From NCBI RefSeq assembly GCF_937997465.1, contig NZ_CALKTQ010000212.1, positions 1-8,446 of the forward strand: a DNA stretch of 8,446 bases. The letters are read 5' to 3'. Position 1 is the first letter of the stretch, and the number at the start of each line of letters is the position of its first letter. The position numbers were made by a program, and so were the translations under genes. Of this stretch, positions 1-6,497 are shown in pieces. The stretch is from an uncultured Campylobacter sp. (GTDB lineage: Bacteria; Campylobacterota; Campylobacteria; Campylobacterales; Campylobacteraceae). The notes under the pieces are model-generated. The model was not told the origin of the DNA, did no database searches, and worked only from the letters and a program-made list of their open reading frames with translations.

Positions 1-1
1 C

Positions 2-691
2 AACTACCACGAGATCGTCTCTCGCTTTGTTTTGCGGCGCGAGATTTACGACGAAATTTTCTTTGAAAAATCTAGCGGCTTTGCGCTTGAGTGCGATAAC
101 GAAAATATCGAAAATAATATCATTTTAAAGGCTAAATTTGAGCTGGAAAAAGCGGGATTTAAAAACGAGCTGGACGAGTTTTTCGCCTCGCATAAAATCG
201 TGATAAAAAAGCAAATCCCTTTAGGCGCGGGTCTAGGCGGAGGCAGCTCAAACGCGGCTACGTTTTTAAAGATGGCGAACGAGGAGTTAAATTTAAAACT
301 GACGCGCGAAAATTTGATGAAAATAGGCGCGAATATCGGAGCGGACGTAGCGTTTTTCGCTAGCGATTTCGAGGCGGCAAACATTAGCGGTATCGGCGAG
401 ATAATAAGCGATTTTGGCGACGAGGTGCCGGAGATTGAAATTTTAACGCCTGACGTATTTTGCTCGACGCCTGCGGTTTACGGCGAATTTAGGGCAAATT
501 TTATGGATAGTATCGATGTAAATTCGGCGGCAAAAATGCGCGAGATGACGACTGCACAGCTACTGGAGCGATACGAAAATCGCAAGCTAAACGATCTTTT
601 TGCGCCGTGTTTTAAAATTTATCCGCAGATGGATCAATTTAAAGATTTTTTCCTCAGCGGCAGCGGCGCGAGCGTGTTTTTCTTAAAATAA
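2..691 (+). CDS. ispE: 4-diphosphocytidyl-2-C-methyl-D-erythritol kinase (IspE), 5'-truncated by the window edge
   Basis: IspE is a cytosolic GHMP-family kinase that phosphorylates the 2-hydroxyl of CDP-methylerythritol in the MEP pathway to isopentenyl diphosphate. The frame is open from base 2 and already reads conserved sequence (NYHEIVSRFVL), so the true start lies upstream. The TTG at 32 is only an internal codon. About 229 codons are visible, and some 25 N-terminal residues are missing compared with the usual length of about 255. The missing part would include the catalytic Lys/Asn region. The glycine-rich ATP loop PLGAGLGGGSSNAA lies at 218-259, followed by the GANIGADVAFF segment with the catalytic Asp. 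The C-terminus has the typical FLSGSGASVFFL motif. smpB follows 11 nt later. The assignment is firm; only the start is unseen. Confidence 0.95.
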   Translation, partial: NYHEIVSRFVLRREIYDEIFFEKSSGFALECDNENIENNIILKAKFELEKAGFKNELDEFFASHKIVIKKQIPLGAGLGGGSSNAATFLKMANEELNLKLTRENLMKIGANIGADVAFFASDFEAANISGIGEIISDFGDEVPEIEILTPDVFCSTPAVYGEFRANFMDSIDVNSAAKMREMTTAQLLERYENRKLNDLFAPCFKIYPQMDQFKDFFLSGSGASVFFLK

Positions 692-702
692 AAAGGTAAA
701 AA

Positions 703-1158
703 ATGGGTAAGGATTTAGCCAAAAATAAAAAGGCGCTGTTTGACTTTAGCATCATCGAGACCTTTGAGGCGGGCATCGTGCTAAAGGGCAGCGAGGTAAA
801 GGCTCTAAGGGCGGGCCGCGCAAACCTAAAAGACAGCTTCGCGCGCGTGATAAAGGGCGAGCTGTTTTTACTAAACGCGCACATCAGCCATCTAAATACG
901 ACGCACTCGGCGTTTCGCCCGGACGAGCGGGCTCCGAGAAAGCTACTGATGCACCGCAAGCAGATAGATAAAATTTTCGGTCAAGTCACGCAAGATGGCC
1001 TCACGCTAGTCGTTCTAGCGCTCTATCTAAACGACAAAAACATCGTAAAGGCGCGGGTCGCGCTGGCAAAAGGTAAAAATTTGCACGATAAACGCGAGAC
1101 GATAAAACGCAAAGAAGCCGACAAAGAAGCGCGTGCGGCGATGAAAAAATACGCCTAA
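703..1158 (+). CDS. smpB: SsrA-binding protein SmpB
   Basis: SmpB (151 aa) binds the tRNA-like domain of tmRNA and brings it to stalled ribosomes for trans-translation. The rescued peptides carry the ssrA tag and are degraded by Clp proteases. The family signature GIVLKGSEVKALRAG is at residues 24-38, DSFARV follows at about 44-49, and RKLLMHRKQI is at 79-88. The basic C-terminal tail (about 122-151, KGKNLHDKRETIKRKEADKE) is the part that enters the mRNA channel. The ATG start has a weak AAGG-type ribosome site just after the ispE stop. Length is normal for the family. The next gene begins 10 nt after the stop. The tmRNA gene itself is not in this window. Confidence 0.97.
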   Translation: MGKDLAKNKKALFDFSIIETFEAGIVLKGSEVKALRAGRANLKDSFARVIKGELFLLNAHISHLNTTHSAFRPDERAPRKLLMHRKQIDKIFGQVTQDGLTLVVLALYLNDKNIVKARVALAKGKNLHDKRETIKRKEADKEARAAMKKYA

Positions 1159-1167
1159 GGAAACAAC

Positions 1168-1380
1168 GTGCCATACGTAAATATAAAAATCACAAAAGAA
1201 AAAGAGGCCGTAAGCGCCGAGCAAAAGCGCGCACTCATAGCAGGCGTGACGAAGCTGCTAGGCGATACGCTAAAGCGCGACGTGAGCAGAACCGTCATCG
1301 TGATAGAGGAAGTTAGCACCGACGACTACGGATTTGGCGGCGAAAGCATAACTGAACTAAGATCAAAACAAGGAAAATAA
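1168..1380 (+). CDS. small 4-oxalocrotonate tautomerase family protein (DmpI-like)
   Basis: This is a 70-residue protein of the 4-oxalocrotonate tautomerase superfamily, which catalyses keto-enol tautomerisation with an N-terminal proline as base. It starts with GTG, supported by AAGGA overlapping the smpB stop (about 1157-1161). The second residue is Pro, so removal of fMet would expose the catalytic Pro-1 (P-Y-V-N-I-K-I). The typical DDYGFGGESI segment is at about 52-61. By eye alignment to the Pseudomonas enzyme, Arg-39 is replaced by Val, Phe-50 by Tyr, and Arg-11 probably by Lys. As I recall, the Helicobacter pylori homologue also lacks Arg-39. The physiological substrate is therefore unknown and aromatic meta-cleavage is not implied. 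The gene after it starts 1 nt past the stop, so the two are probably co-translated. Confidence 0.88.
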   Translation: MPYVNIKITKEKEAVSAEQKRALIAGVTKLLGDTLKRDVSRTVIVIEEVSTDDYGFGGESITELRSKQGK

Positions 1381-1381
1381 T

Positions 1382-1996
1382 ATGAAAAAAACCATCAAGG
1401 CGATTTTGGCGGCTTTGGCCTGCGCGATATTTCTAGCAGGCTGCGGCGAGGACGAGACGGCGAAGGCTCCCGTAAAGATAGAGGGCTATAAAACGGGCGA
1501 GGAGATCGCGCTAAAGAGCGTGTTTGGCAAAGACCTCACGCTAAAGCGCGTCGAGGGCGGCTTTGTTATCAAGGGCGACGAGGATAAAATTTTGATGTTT
1601 GATATATTCGGCACGTTTTGTCCGCCGTGTCAAAAAGAAGCTCCCGATCTCACCAAATTTCAAATCGACAATCTAAACGACTTTACGATCGTGGGACTCA
1701 CACACTTTGAAAACGTCACGAACGAGTACGTAGTGGAAAACTTCGCGCAAAAATACAACGCCTTTTACTTTATCTCAAACGATATAAAGACAAACGACAA
1801 GCTTTCGGCGCAAATTTTAGAGGATATAAAATACGAGCGGCTTGAGAGCGTACCGATAAAAATGGTGCTAAAAGGCGGCGTATATCAGGAGTTAACCGAC
1901 GTAGATAGCGGAAAATTCGGCGTGAAATACTATCTAGGCGGCATCCATCTAGACGCGATGACGAAGGATTTTGAAAGAATAAAAAATGCCCGCTAA
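1382..1996 (+). CDS. TlpA/DsbE-like thioredoxin-fold lipoprotein
   Basis: This is a 204-aa exported thiol-disulfide protein. The N-terminus has a basic start (MKK), a hydrophobic core and the lipobox LAGC at residues 18-21, so Cys21 should be lipidated after signal peptidase II cleavage. The residue after Cys21 is Gly, not the Asp that retains lipoproteins in the inner membrane of E. coli. That sorting rule may not hold in Campylobacter, so the membrane is uncertain. The redox motif CPPC is at residues 80-83 (FGTFCPPCQKEAP), and the cis-proline of the thioredoxin fold is the P in ESVPIKM at about 158. Homologues reduce periplasmic disulfides, for example in cytochrome c maturation; the specific partner here cannot be told. 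AAGGA at about 1370-1374 serves the ATG. Its last 11 bases overlap clpS. Confidence 0.88.
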   Translation: MKKTIKAILAALACAIFLAGCGEDETAKAPVKIEGYKTGEEIALKSVFGKDLTLKRVEGGFVIKGDEDKILMFDIFGTFCPPCQKEAPDLTKFQIDNLNDFTIVGLTHFENVTNEYVVENFAQKYNAFYFISNDIKTNDKLSAQILEDIKYERLESVPIKMVLKGGVYQELTDVDSGKFGVKYYLGGIHLDAMTKDFERIKNAR

Positions 1997-2297
1997 AACC
2001 GCCACCGAGCGGGAGCGAGACGTCGCCCTTAAGGAAAAACCCGATTTTCCGCGTAAATTTAAGGTTGTTTTACTAAACGACGATGTTACGAGCATGGATT
2101 TCGTCGTGAGCGTGTTGGTCGAGATTTTTCACCACACAGCCCAAAGCGCGGTAACCGTGATGTTAAAAATCCACAACGAAGGCAGCGGAGTGGCCGGCGT
2201 CTATAACAAAGAGATCGCCCAAACCAAACAAAACCAAACGCTAAAAGCCGCAGCCGCCGCGGGCTACCCGCTAAAGGCCGTCGTCGAGGAAGAATAG
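1986..2297 (+). CDS. clpS: ATP-dependent Clp protease adaptor ClpS
   Basis: ClpS (103 aa) is the N-recognin of the bacterial N-degron pathway. It binds substrates with N-terminal Leu, Phe, Trp or Tyr and hands them to the N-domain of ClpA. The core motif NDDVTSMDFV is at residues 31-40, carrying the family's substrate-pocket Asn-Asp-Asp, Thr35 and Met37, with the pocket His at 63 (KIHNEGSG). The GVYNKEIAQTK strand follows at 71-81. A charged, flexible N-terminal extension of about 22 residues precedes the fold, as usual for ClpS. Its ATG lies inside the 3' end of the preceding gene (11-nt overlap), which suggests translational coupling. clpA begins 40 nt after the stop, so adaptor and unfoldase are made together. 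Confidence 0.95.
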   Translation: MPAKTATERERDVALKEKPDFPRKFKVVLLNDDVTSMDFVVSVLVEIFHHTAQSAVTVMLKIHNEGSGVAGVYNKEIAQTKQNQTLKAAAAAGYPLKAVVEEE

Positions 2298-2325
2298 CCC
2301 GCAAAAACGGGCGCGCAAAAGGCGC
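2297..2325 (+). promoter_or_regulatory. two tandem small hairpins in the clpS-clpA gap
   Basis: The 40-nt spacer contains two short inverted repeats in a row. The first is GCCCG (2297-2301) pairing with CGGGC (2308-2312) across the loop CAAAAA. The second is GCGC (2313-2316) pairing with GCGC (2322-2325) across AAAAG. No U-run follows, so this is not a canonical intrinsic terminator. The structures end just before the clpA ribosome site. They could modulate the ClpA:ClpS ratio or mRNA stability, but the stems are short (5 and 4 bp) and chance is possible in GC-rich sequence. Confidence 0.3.
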
Positions 2326-2327
2326 AA

Positions 2328-2337
2328 AGAGGAGGAA
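2328..2337 (+). promoter_or_regulatory. strong ribosome binding site of clpA
   Basis: AGAGGAGGAA contains the strongest Shine-Dalgarno match in the window; most other genes here have only AAGG or AAGGA. Two ATG codons follow back to back at 2338 and 2341. GGAGG ends 2 nt before the first ATG and 5 nt before the second, so the second ATG has the more usual spacing and may be the true start of clpA. Confidence 0.7.
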
Positions 2338-4506
2338 ATGATGTTTGACTCGGATTTAAGCTATCTTTTGGAAAAGGCCGGGCAGTTTGCCTACTCGAAT
2401 TTTCACGAGTATCTAACTAGCGAGCACGTGCTTTTCGTGCTAGTAAATTTAAACGAAGAGACTAGAGATATCCTGGCTGACGCGGGTCTAACCGACGTCG
2501 AGGGACTAAAAAGCGATCTAAAAAACTATCTTTTGCAAACCAACGAACAAGTCCCGCACCACAAACAGCCGCGCATGACGGTGCTTTTGGAGCAAATTTT
2601 TAAAGAGCTAAACACCGAGCTAAAAGATAAAAACGTCGGTATCAGAGATTTGCTCTTTAAAATCGCGGCCAGAGGCGACACGTACGGGGCTAAAATTTTA
2701 GAATTTTACGACGTCGATCCGCAAAAGATCAAACACCACGCAAAAGACGATAAGCAGGCTCGCGCTAAAAGCTTCCCAAACCTCGCCAAATATTCGTCGA
2801 ATTTAACCAAACTAGCCGCCGATGGCAAGATCGATCCGATCATTGGGCGCGAAAACGAGCTAACAAGGCTAATGCAAACGCTAAGCCGCCGCAAGAAAAA
2901 CAATCCAATCCTAGTAGGCGAAGCTGGCGTGGGCAAAACAGCCGTAGTCGAGGGGCTCGCGCTAAAAGTCGCAAGCGGCGAGGTGCCGCAGCGGCTAAAG
3001 CAAGCGCAAATTTTTGCCCTGGATATCGGCGCGATGATAGCGGGCACGAAGTACCGCGGCGACTTTGAAAAACGCCTAAAAGACGTGATGGACGAGGTAG
3101 CCGAGCAAGAAGATGCGATAGTTTTTATCGATGAGATCCACACTATCGTAGGCGCGGGAGCTACAAACGGCGGCGGACTTGATATGTCAAATTTACTAAA
3201 ACCGGCTCTCGCAAACGGCTCGCTTCGCTGCATCGGAGCGACGACGTACGCGGAGTATCGCAGCTTTTTTGAAAAAGAAAAAGCCCTCGCGCGCCGATTT
3301 GCTAAAATCGACGTCGTAGAGCCGAGCGCGGACGAGAGCGTCGAGATATTAAAAGGGCTTCGCGCCAAATACGAGAGCTTTCACGGTGTCAAATTTAGCG
3401 ACGAAATTTTAGCCAAAAGCGTGGAGCTAGCCAAAAAATACTTAAACGATCGATTTTTACCCGATAGCGCCATCGATCTCATCGACGAGGTCGGCGCGGC
3501 CCTAGCTCTGCAAAACAGAAGCAAAACCGTAAAAATGTCCGATCTAAGCGCGGTTTTAAGCAAGATGGCAAATATCCCGGATACAAATCTAAAATCTGAC
3601 GCCGCGGCAAATTTGAAAAATCTAGCCCAGAGGTTAAAGTCTGAAATTTTCGGTCAAGACGAAGCCATAGACACTCTAGTAGCGGCGATCAAGCGCTCGT
3701 ACGCGGGGCTAAAGCAGCCAAACGCGCCCGTTGGAGTATTTTTATTTACAGGCTCAAGCGGCGTGGGTAAAAGCGAGCTAAGCGCGGCTCTAGCGCGAAA
3801 TTTGGGTGTGCATTTCGAGCGGTTTGATATGAGCGAATACATGGAAAAGCACAGCGTCTCGCGTCTCATCGGCGCGCCTCCGGGATATGTCGGGTTTGAA
3901 GAGGGTGGCATACTCACAAACGCCGTTAAAAAGCACCCCTATAGCGTGATTTTATTTGACGAGATCGAAAAGGCAAGCGACGAGATGATAAACGTCTTTT
4001 TGCAAATTTTCGACAGCGCAAGCCTCACCGATAACACTGGCGCAAAGAGCGATTTTCGCAACGCCGTCATCATAATGAGCTCAAATTTGGGCTCAAAAGA
4101 GGCTCCGACGCTTGGCTTTAGCAAGGATGAAAGCGGCAAAGCAGACTCGGCGGTAAAGGGATTTTTCAGTCCCGAGTTTCGCAACCGCATCGATAAAATC
4201 GTGCATTTTAACGACCTTAGCGAGGACGCGCTAAGCCTCATCGCGCAAAAGATAATTAACGAGATAAACTCAAGCCTCGCCGAGAAAAAAGTCGTCATAA
4301 AAGCCTCCGCCGAAGCCAAAAAATACCTCTGGCAAAAAGGCTATAGCAAGGAATTCGGCGCGCGAAATCTAAAACGCCTAGTTCAAGACGAGATCTCGAC
4401 TAAGCTTAGCGACGAGATACTTTTCGGCGCGCTAAAAAACGGCGGCGTAGCAAATATCGCGCTAAAAAACGGCGAGCTGGCGTTTAAATTTGAAGCCACA
4501 AAATAA
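2338..4506 (+). CDS. clpA: ATP-dependent Clp protease ATP-binding subunit ClpA
   Basis: ClpA (722 aa, or 721 if the second ATG at 2341 is used) is a two-ring AAA+ unfoldase that feeds ClpP. The N-domain (about 1-145) binds ClpS. D1 has Walker A GEAGVGKT (194-201), pore loop KYRG (238-241), Walker B VFIDEI (262-267) and arginines ALARRF near 317-321. D2 has Walker A GSSGVGKS (472-479), pore loop GYVG (516-519), Walker B ILFDEIEKA (538-546) and FRNRID (614-619). The tripeptide LGF (592-594) sits where ClpA/ClpX carry the IGL/IGF-type ClpP-docking loop, so ClpP partnership is expected. There is no ClpB/ClpC-type middle coiled coil between the D1 motifs, and the adjacent clpS supports ClpA over ClpC. 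Length is slightly below the E. coli protein (758). clpP is not in the window. No lesion is seen. Confidence 0.97.
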   Translation: MMFDSDLSYLLEKAGQFAYSNFHEYLTSEHVLFVLVNLNEETRDILADAGLTDVEGLKSDLKNYLLQTNEQVPHHKQPRMTVLLEQIFKELNTELKDKNVGIRDLLFKIAARGDTYGAKILEFYDVDPQKIKHHAKDDKQARAKSFPNLAKYSSNLTKLAADGKIDPIIGRENELTRLMQTLSRRKKNNPILVGEAGVGKTAVVEGLALKVASGEVPQRLKQAQIFALDIGAMIAGTKYRGDFEKRLKDVMDEVAEQEDAIVFIDEIHTIVGAGATNGGGLDMSNLLKPALANGSLRCIGATTYAEYRSFFEKEKALARRFAKIDVVEPSADESVEILKGLRAKYESFHGVKFSDEILAKSVELAKKYLNDRFLPDSAIDLIDEVGAALALQNRSKTVKMSDLSAVLSKMANIPDTNLKSDAAANLKNLAQRLKSEIFGQDEAIDTLVAAIKRSYAGLKQPNAPVGVFLFTGSSGVGKSELSAALARNLGVHFERFDMSEYMEKHSVSRLIGAPPGYVGFEEGGILTNAVKKHPYSVILFDEIEKASDEMINVFLQIFDSASLTDNTGAKSDFRNAVIIMSSNLGSKEAPTLGFSKDESGKADSAVKGFFSPEFRNRIDKIVHFNDLSEDALSLIAQKIINEINSSLAEKKVVIKASAEAKKYLWQKGYSKEFGARNLKRLVQDEISTKLSDEILFGALKNGGVANIALKNGELAFKFEATK

Positions 4507-4524
4507 GCGGTCGCGGGGTCGAAT

Positions 4525-5185
4525 TTGGAAAAAATTTATAACTTCCCAGACCCCGCAAACGCCCCCGCAAACTCGCCTTTAGCCGTCGGCCGGCGATCTA
4601 AGCGCCGATGCTCTTTTGCAAGCTTACGACAAAGGCATTTTCCCCTGGTTTTTACCCGGCGAGCCCATATACTGGTGGTCGCCAGACCCGCGCGCGGTGC
4701 TGATTCCAAGCGAAGTGCGCGTGCAAAAAAGCATAAAACCCGCACTTAAAAAATTTGAAGTACGGTTTGATTATGACTTTGAAAATTTCCTAAAAATCTG
4801 CAAAAGCGAGCGCGAAAAACGCGAACCAACGTGGCTATCGGGAGACATCGTGAGCGCCTATGCAAATTTACATCGTCTCGGCGTCTCGCACAGCGTAGAG
4901 GTTTATGAGGACGGCGAGCTGGCGGGTGGGCTCTACGGGCAAATTTTCGGCAAGGTCTTTTGCGGCGAGAGTATGATCAGCCTAAAAACCGGCGCGTCAA
5001 AAGTCGCTCTCATAGCGCTTTGCCGCGCTTTAGAGCCGTTTGATTTTCTCATCGACTGTCAGGTTATGAACGATCATCTAAAATTTATGGGCGCAAAAGC
5101 GATGAAGCGAAGCGAGTTTTTAGCCAAATTTAACGAACTAAAAAGTCAGCCGAGCGGGTTTAGCGAATTTAAAAATTTACCCTAA
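4525..5185 (+). pseudogene. aat: leucyl/phenylalanyl-tRNA-protein transferase (Aat), frameshifted as given
   Basis: Aat transfers Leu or Phe from aminoacyl-tRNA to N-terminal Arg/Lys, creating destabilising N-termini for ClpS-ClpA. The N-terminus reads MEKIYNFPDPANAPANSPLAVG from the TTG at 4525, the only in-frame start after the clpA stop, which is also in this frame. The rest (GDLSADALLQAYDKGIFPWF, YWWSPDPRAVL, GGLYGQIFGKVFCGESM) is in the next frame. The joint is GTCGGCCGGCGAT (about 4585-4597), where GTCGGCGGCGAT would restore the conserved VGGDLS, so one extra C lies at 4590 or 4591. Without it the protein is 219 aa, near the usual size. As given, translation from 4525 ends at 4749 after 74 aa. 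Reinitiation at the TTG at 4616 would lose about 30 residues and has no visible ribosome site. The bodies on both sides are well conserved, so a recent mutation or a sequencing error is likelier than old decay. Confidence 0.92.
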
Positions 5186-5186
5186 A

Positions 5187-5205
5187 TTTGGAACGTCTTT
5201 TGCTT
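5187..5205 (+). promoter_or_regulatory. sigma-54 (RpoN) promoter of the flgB operon
   Basis: TTTGGAACGTCTTTTGCTT has the invariant GG (5190-5191) and GC (5202-5203) separated by exactly 10 nt, with the flanking TTGGAA and TTGCTT elements of the -24/-12 class. It lies 2 nt after the aat stop. Transcription should start near 5215, giving a leader of about 27 nt to the flgB ATG, with AAGG at 5231-5234 as ribosome site. In Campylobacter, rod and hook genes including flgB are known to depend on sigma-54 with the FlgS/FlgR two-component system. The regulator is inferred, not seen here. Confidence 0.9.
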
Positions 5206-5241
5206 ATTATCTCGTAAAATTTAGATAAAAAAGGCAAGAAA

Positions 5242-5679
5242 ATGTTCGCAGGTATCCAAACCTCAAAATCAAAACCGCTCGTAGAAAGCGCGCTGGCAAG
5301 CAGAAATTTACGCCAGCAAATGATTTCTGGCAACATAGCAAACATCGATACGCCTTTTTACAAAGCCCGCGACATCGCGTTTGAAGCGGCTCTGTCGCAA
5401 ACAGCGCAAGAAATCTACGGCAAAGACGAAAATAAAATTTTAAAACTCGCGCAAACGGACGGCGCGCACTTTCCTCGCGTGGATTTTCCGGCGTCAAACG
5501 GGGCGACGATATTTTTACGCGACGGACACATGGCGCGAAACGACGCAAACACAGTCGATCTAGACGTCGAGACGACCGAGCTTAGCAAAAATGCGATAAT
5601 GGTAACCGCGCTTGATCGCGCCATGAGACAAAGCGGCCAGATATTTAAAAACGTTATCGACGCTAGTAGCAAAATTTAA
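5242..5679 (+). CDS. flgB: flagellar proximal rod protein FlgB
   Basis: FlgB (145 aa) is one of the proximal rod subunits of the flagellar basal body. It is exported by the flagellar type III apparatus and assembles in the periplasm on the MS-ring/FliE base. The N-terminal rod signature is at residues 28-42 (ISGNIANIDTPFYKA), after an amphipathic helix (about 10-27). A C-terminal helix (about 115-142, LSKNAIMVTALDRAMRQSGQ) would pair with it, as in all rod/hook axial proteins. Length is typical. It is the first gene after the sigma-54 box at 5187-5205, and flgC follows 9 nt after the stop. No cleavable signal peptide is seen, as expected for type III export. Confidence 0.95.
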   Translation: MFAGIQTSKSKPLVESALASRNLRQQMISGNIANIDTPFYKARDIAFEAALSQTAQEIYGKDENKILKLAQTDGAHFPRVDFPASNGATIFLRDGHMARNDANTVDLDVETTELSKNAIMVTALDRAMRQSGQIFKNVIDASSKI

Positions 5680-5688
5680 GGATAGATT

Positions 5689-6186
5689 ATGAGTAATTAT
5701 TTAAGCGACTTTGATATCAGCGGATACGGACTAAGCGCCCAGCGCTTTAGGATGAACGTCATTAGCTCCAACATCGCCAACGCAAACACCGTGCGAACGG
5801 CGGAAGGCGGCCCGTATAGACGCCGCGAGGTGATATTTAAGGCGGTTGATTTTGATAGCGTACTAAACGACGAAGTGGCGAAAAAACATAGCTTGCTCGA
5901 ATACGAAAATCCGCTAGACGATAAATTCTATACAAAAGACGCAAAACCTGCTATAATGAGCGTCGTAGTTGACAAGATAGTGCGCGACGATAAGGATTTT
6001 AAGCTAAAATACGATCCGTCTCACCCCGACGCCGACGCGAGGGGCTACGTAGCGTACCCAAATATCAATCCAGTCATCGAAATGGCGGATTTGATCGAAG
6101 CCACGCGCGCCTATCAGGCAAACGTTTCGGCATTTCAGTCGGCTAAAACGATCGCTCAAAGCGCGTTAGAATTATTACAAGGTTAA
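5689..6186 (+). CDS. flgC: flagellar proximal rod protein FlgC
   Basis: FlgC (165 aa) is a rod subunit that assembles with FlgB and FlgF around the FliE junction. The N-terminal rod motif MNVISSNIANANT is at residues 22-34, followed by GGPYRRREVIF (40-50). The family-typical DPSHPDADARGYVAYPN is at 109-125. The C-terminal flagellar helix (128-163) contains the characteristic MADLIEATRAYQANV. The ribosome site AAGGA (5678-5682) overlaps the flgB stop. fliE starts 5 nt after the stop. Everything matches an intact Campylobacter FlgC. Confidence 0.96.
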   Translation: MSNYLSDFDISGYGLSAQRFRMNVISSNIANANTVRTAEGGPYRRREVIFKAVDFDSVLNDEVAKKHSLLEYENPLDDKFYTKDAKPAIMSVVVDKIVRDDKDFKLKYDPSHPDADARGYVAYPNINPVIEMADLIEATRAYQANVSAFQSAKTIAQSALELLQG

Positions 6187-6191
6187 ATTTT

Positions 6192-6494
6192 ATGACAAAT
6201 ATAGATAAAATCGGCTCGGTCGCTTCACCGTTTGAAAAAAAAGAAGCAAAGACTCTGCAAAATCAAAAAGGCGAGTTAAATTTCGGCGACGTGCTAGATA
6301 GTTCGCTAAAAGAGCTAAACGAGATACAAATCAACGCAGATAAAGCCATCGCCGATCTAGCCACTGGTGAGGTAAAAGATCTACATCAAGCAGCCATCGC
6401 CATCGGCAAGGCTGACACGTCGATGAAACTCATGCTAGAGATCCGAAATAAGGCCCTAAGCGCATACAAAGAAATCTCAAGAACGCAAATTTAA
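6192..6494 (+). CDS. fliE: flagellar hook-basal body protein FliE
   Basis: FliE (100 aa) joins the MS ring to the rod and is among the earliest type III flagellar exports. The conserved segment FGDVLDSSLKELNEIQ is at about 31-46, and the C-terminal half has the family signature DLHQAAIAIGKADTSMKLML (63-82) followed by EIRNKALSAYKEI. The ATG lies 5 nt after the flgC stop without a strong ribosome site, so coupling to flgC is likely. The ftsI-type gene begins 3 nt after its stop. Length is normal for the family. Confidence 0.95.
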   Translation: MTNIDKIGSVASPFEKKEAKTLQNQKGELNFGDVLDSSLKELNEIQINADKAIADLATGEVKDLHQAAIAIGKADTSMKLMLEIRNKALSAYKEISRTQI

Positions 6495-6497
6495 ACC

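Noticed and set aside
2706..3368. A 220-codon open frame on the minus strand inside clpA, and similar shorter minus-strand frames in ispE, clpA, flgB and ftsI
   Set aside because: They lie opposite strongly conserved genes, have Ser/Phe/Ala-rich shadow composition, and show no motif or ribosome site that would support them.
4585..4597. Programmed ribosomal frameshifting in aat
   Set aside because: There is no slippery heptamer of the X-XXY-YYZ type and no internal Shine-Dalgarno at suitable spacing, and no frameshifting is known to me for aat. A single extra C is simpler.
4525..4749. The 74-codon frame as a separate small protein
   Set aside because: Its first 22 codons are the N-terminus of Aat. 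The rest is out-of-frame Arg-rich sequence created by the extra base at about 4590.
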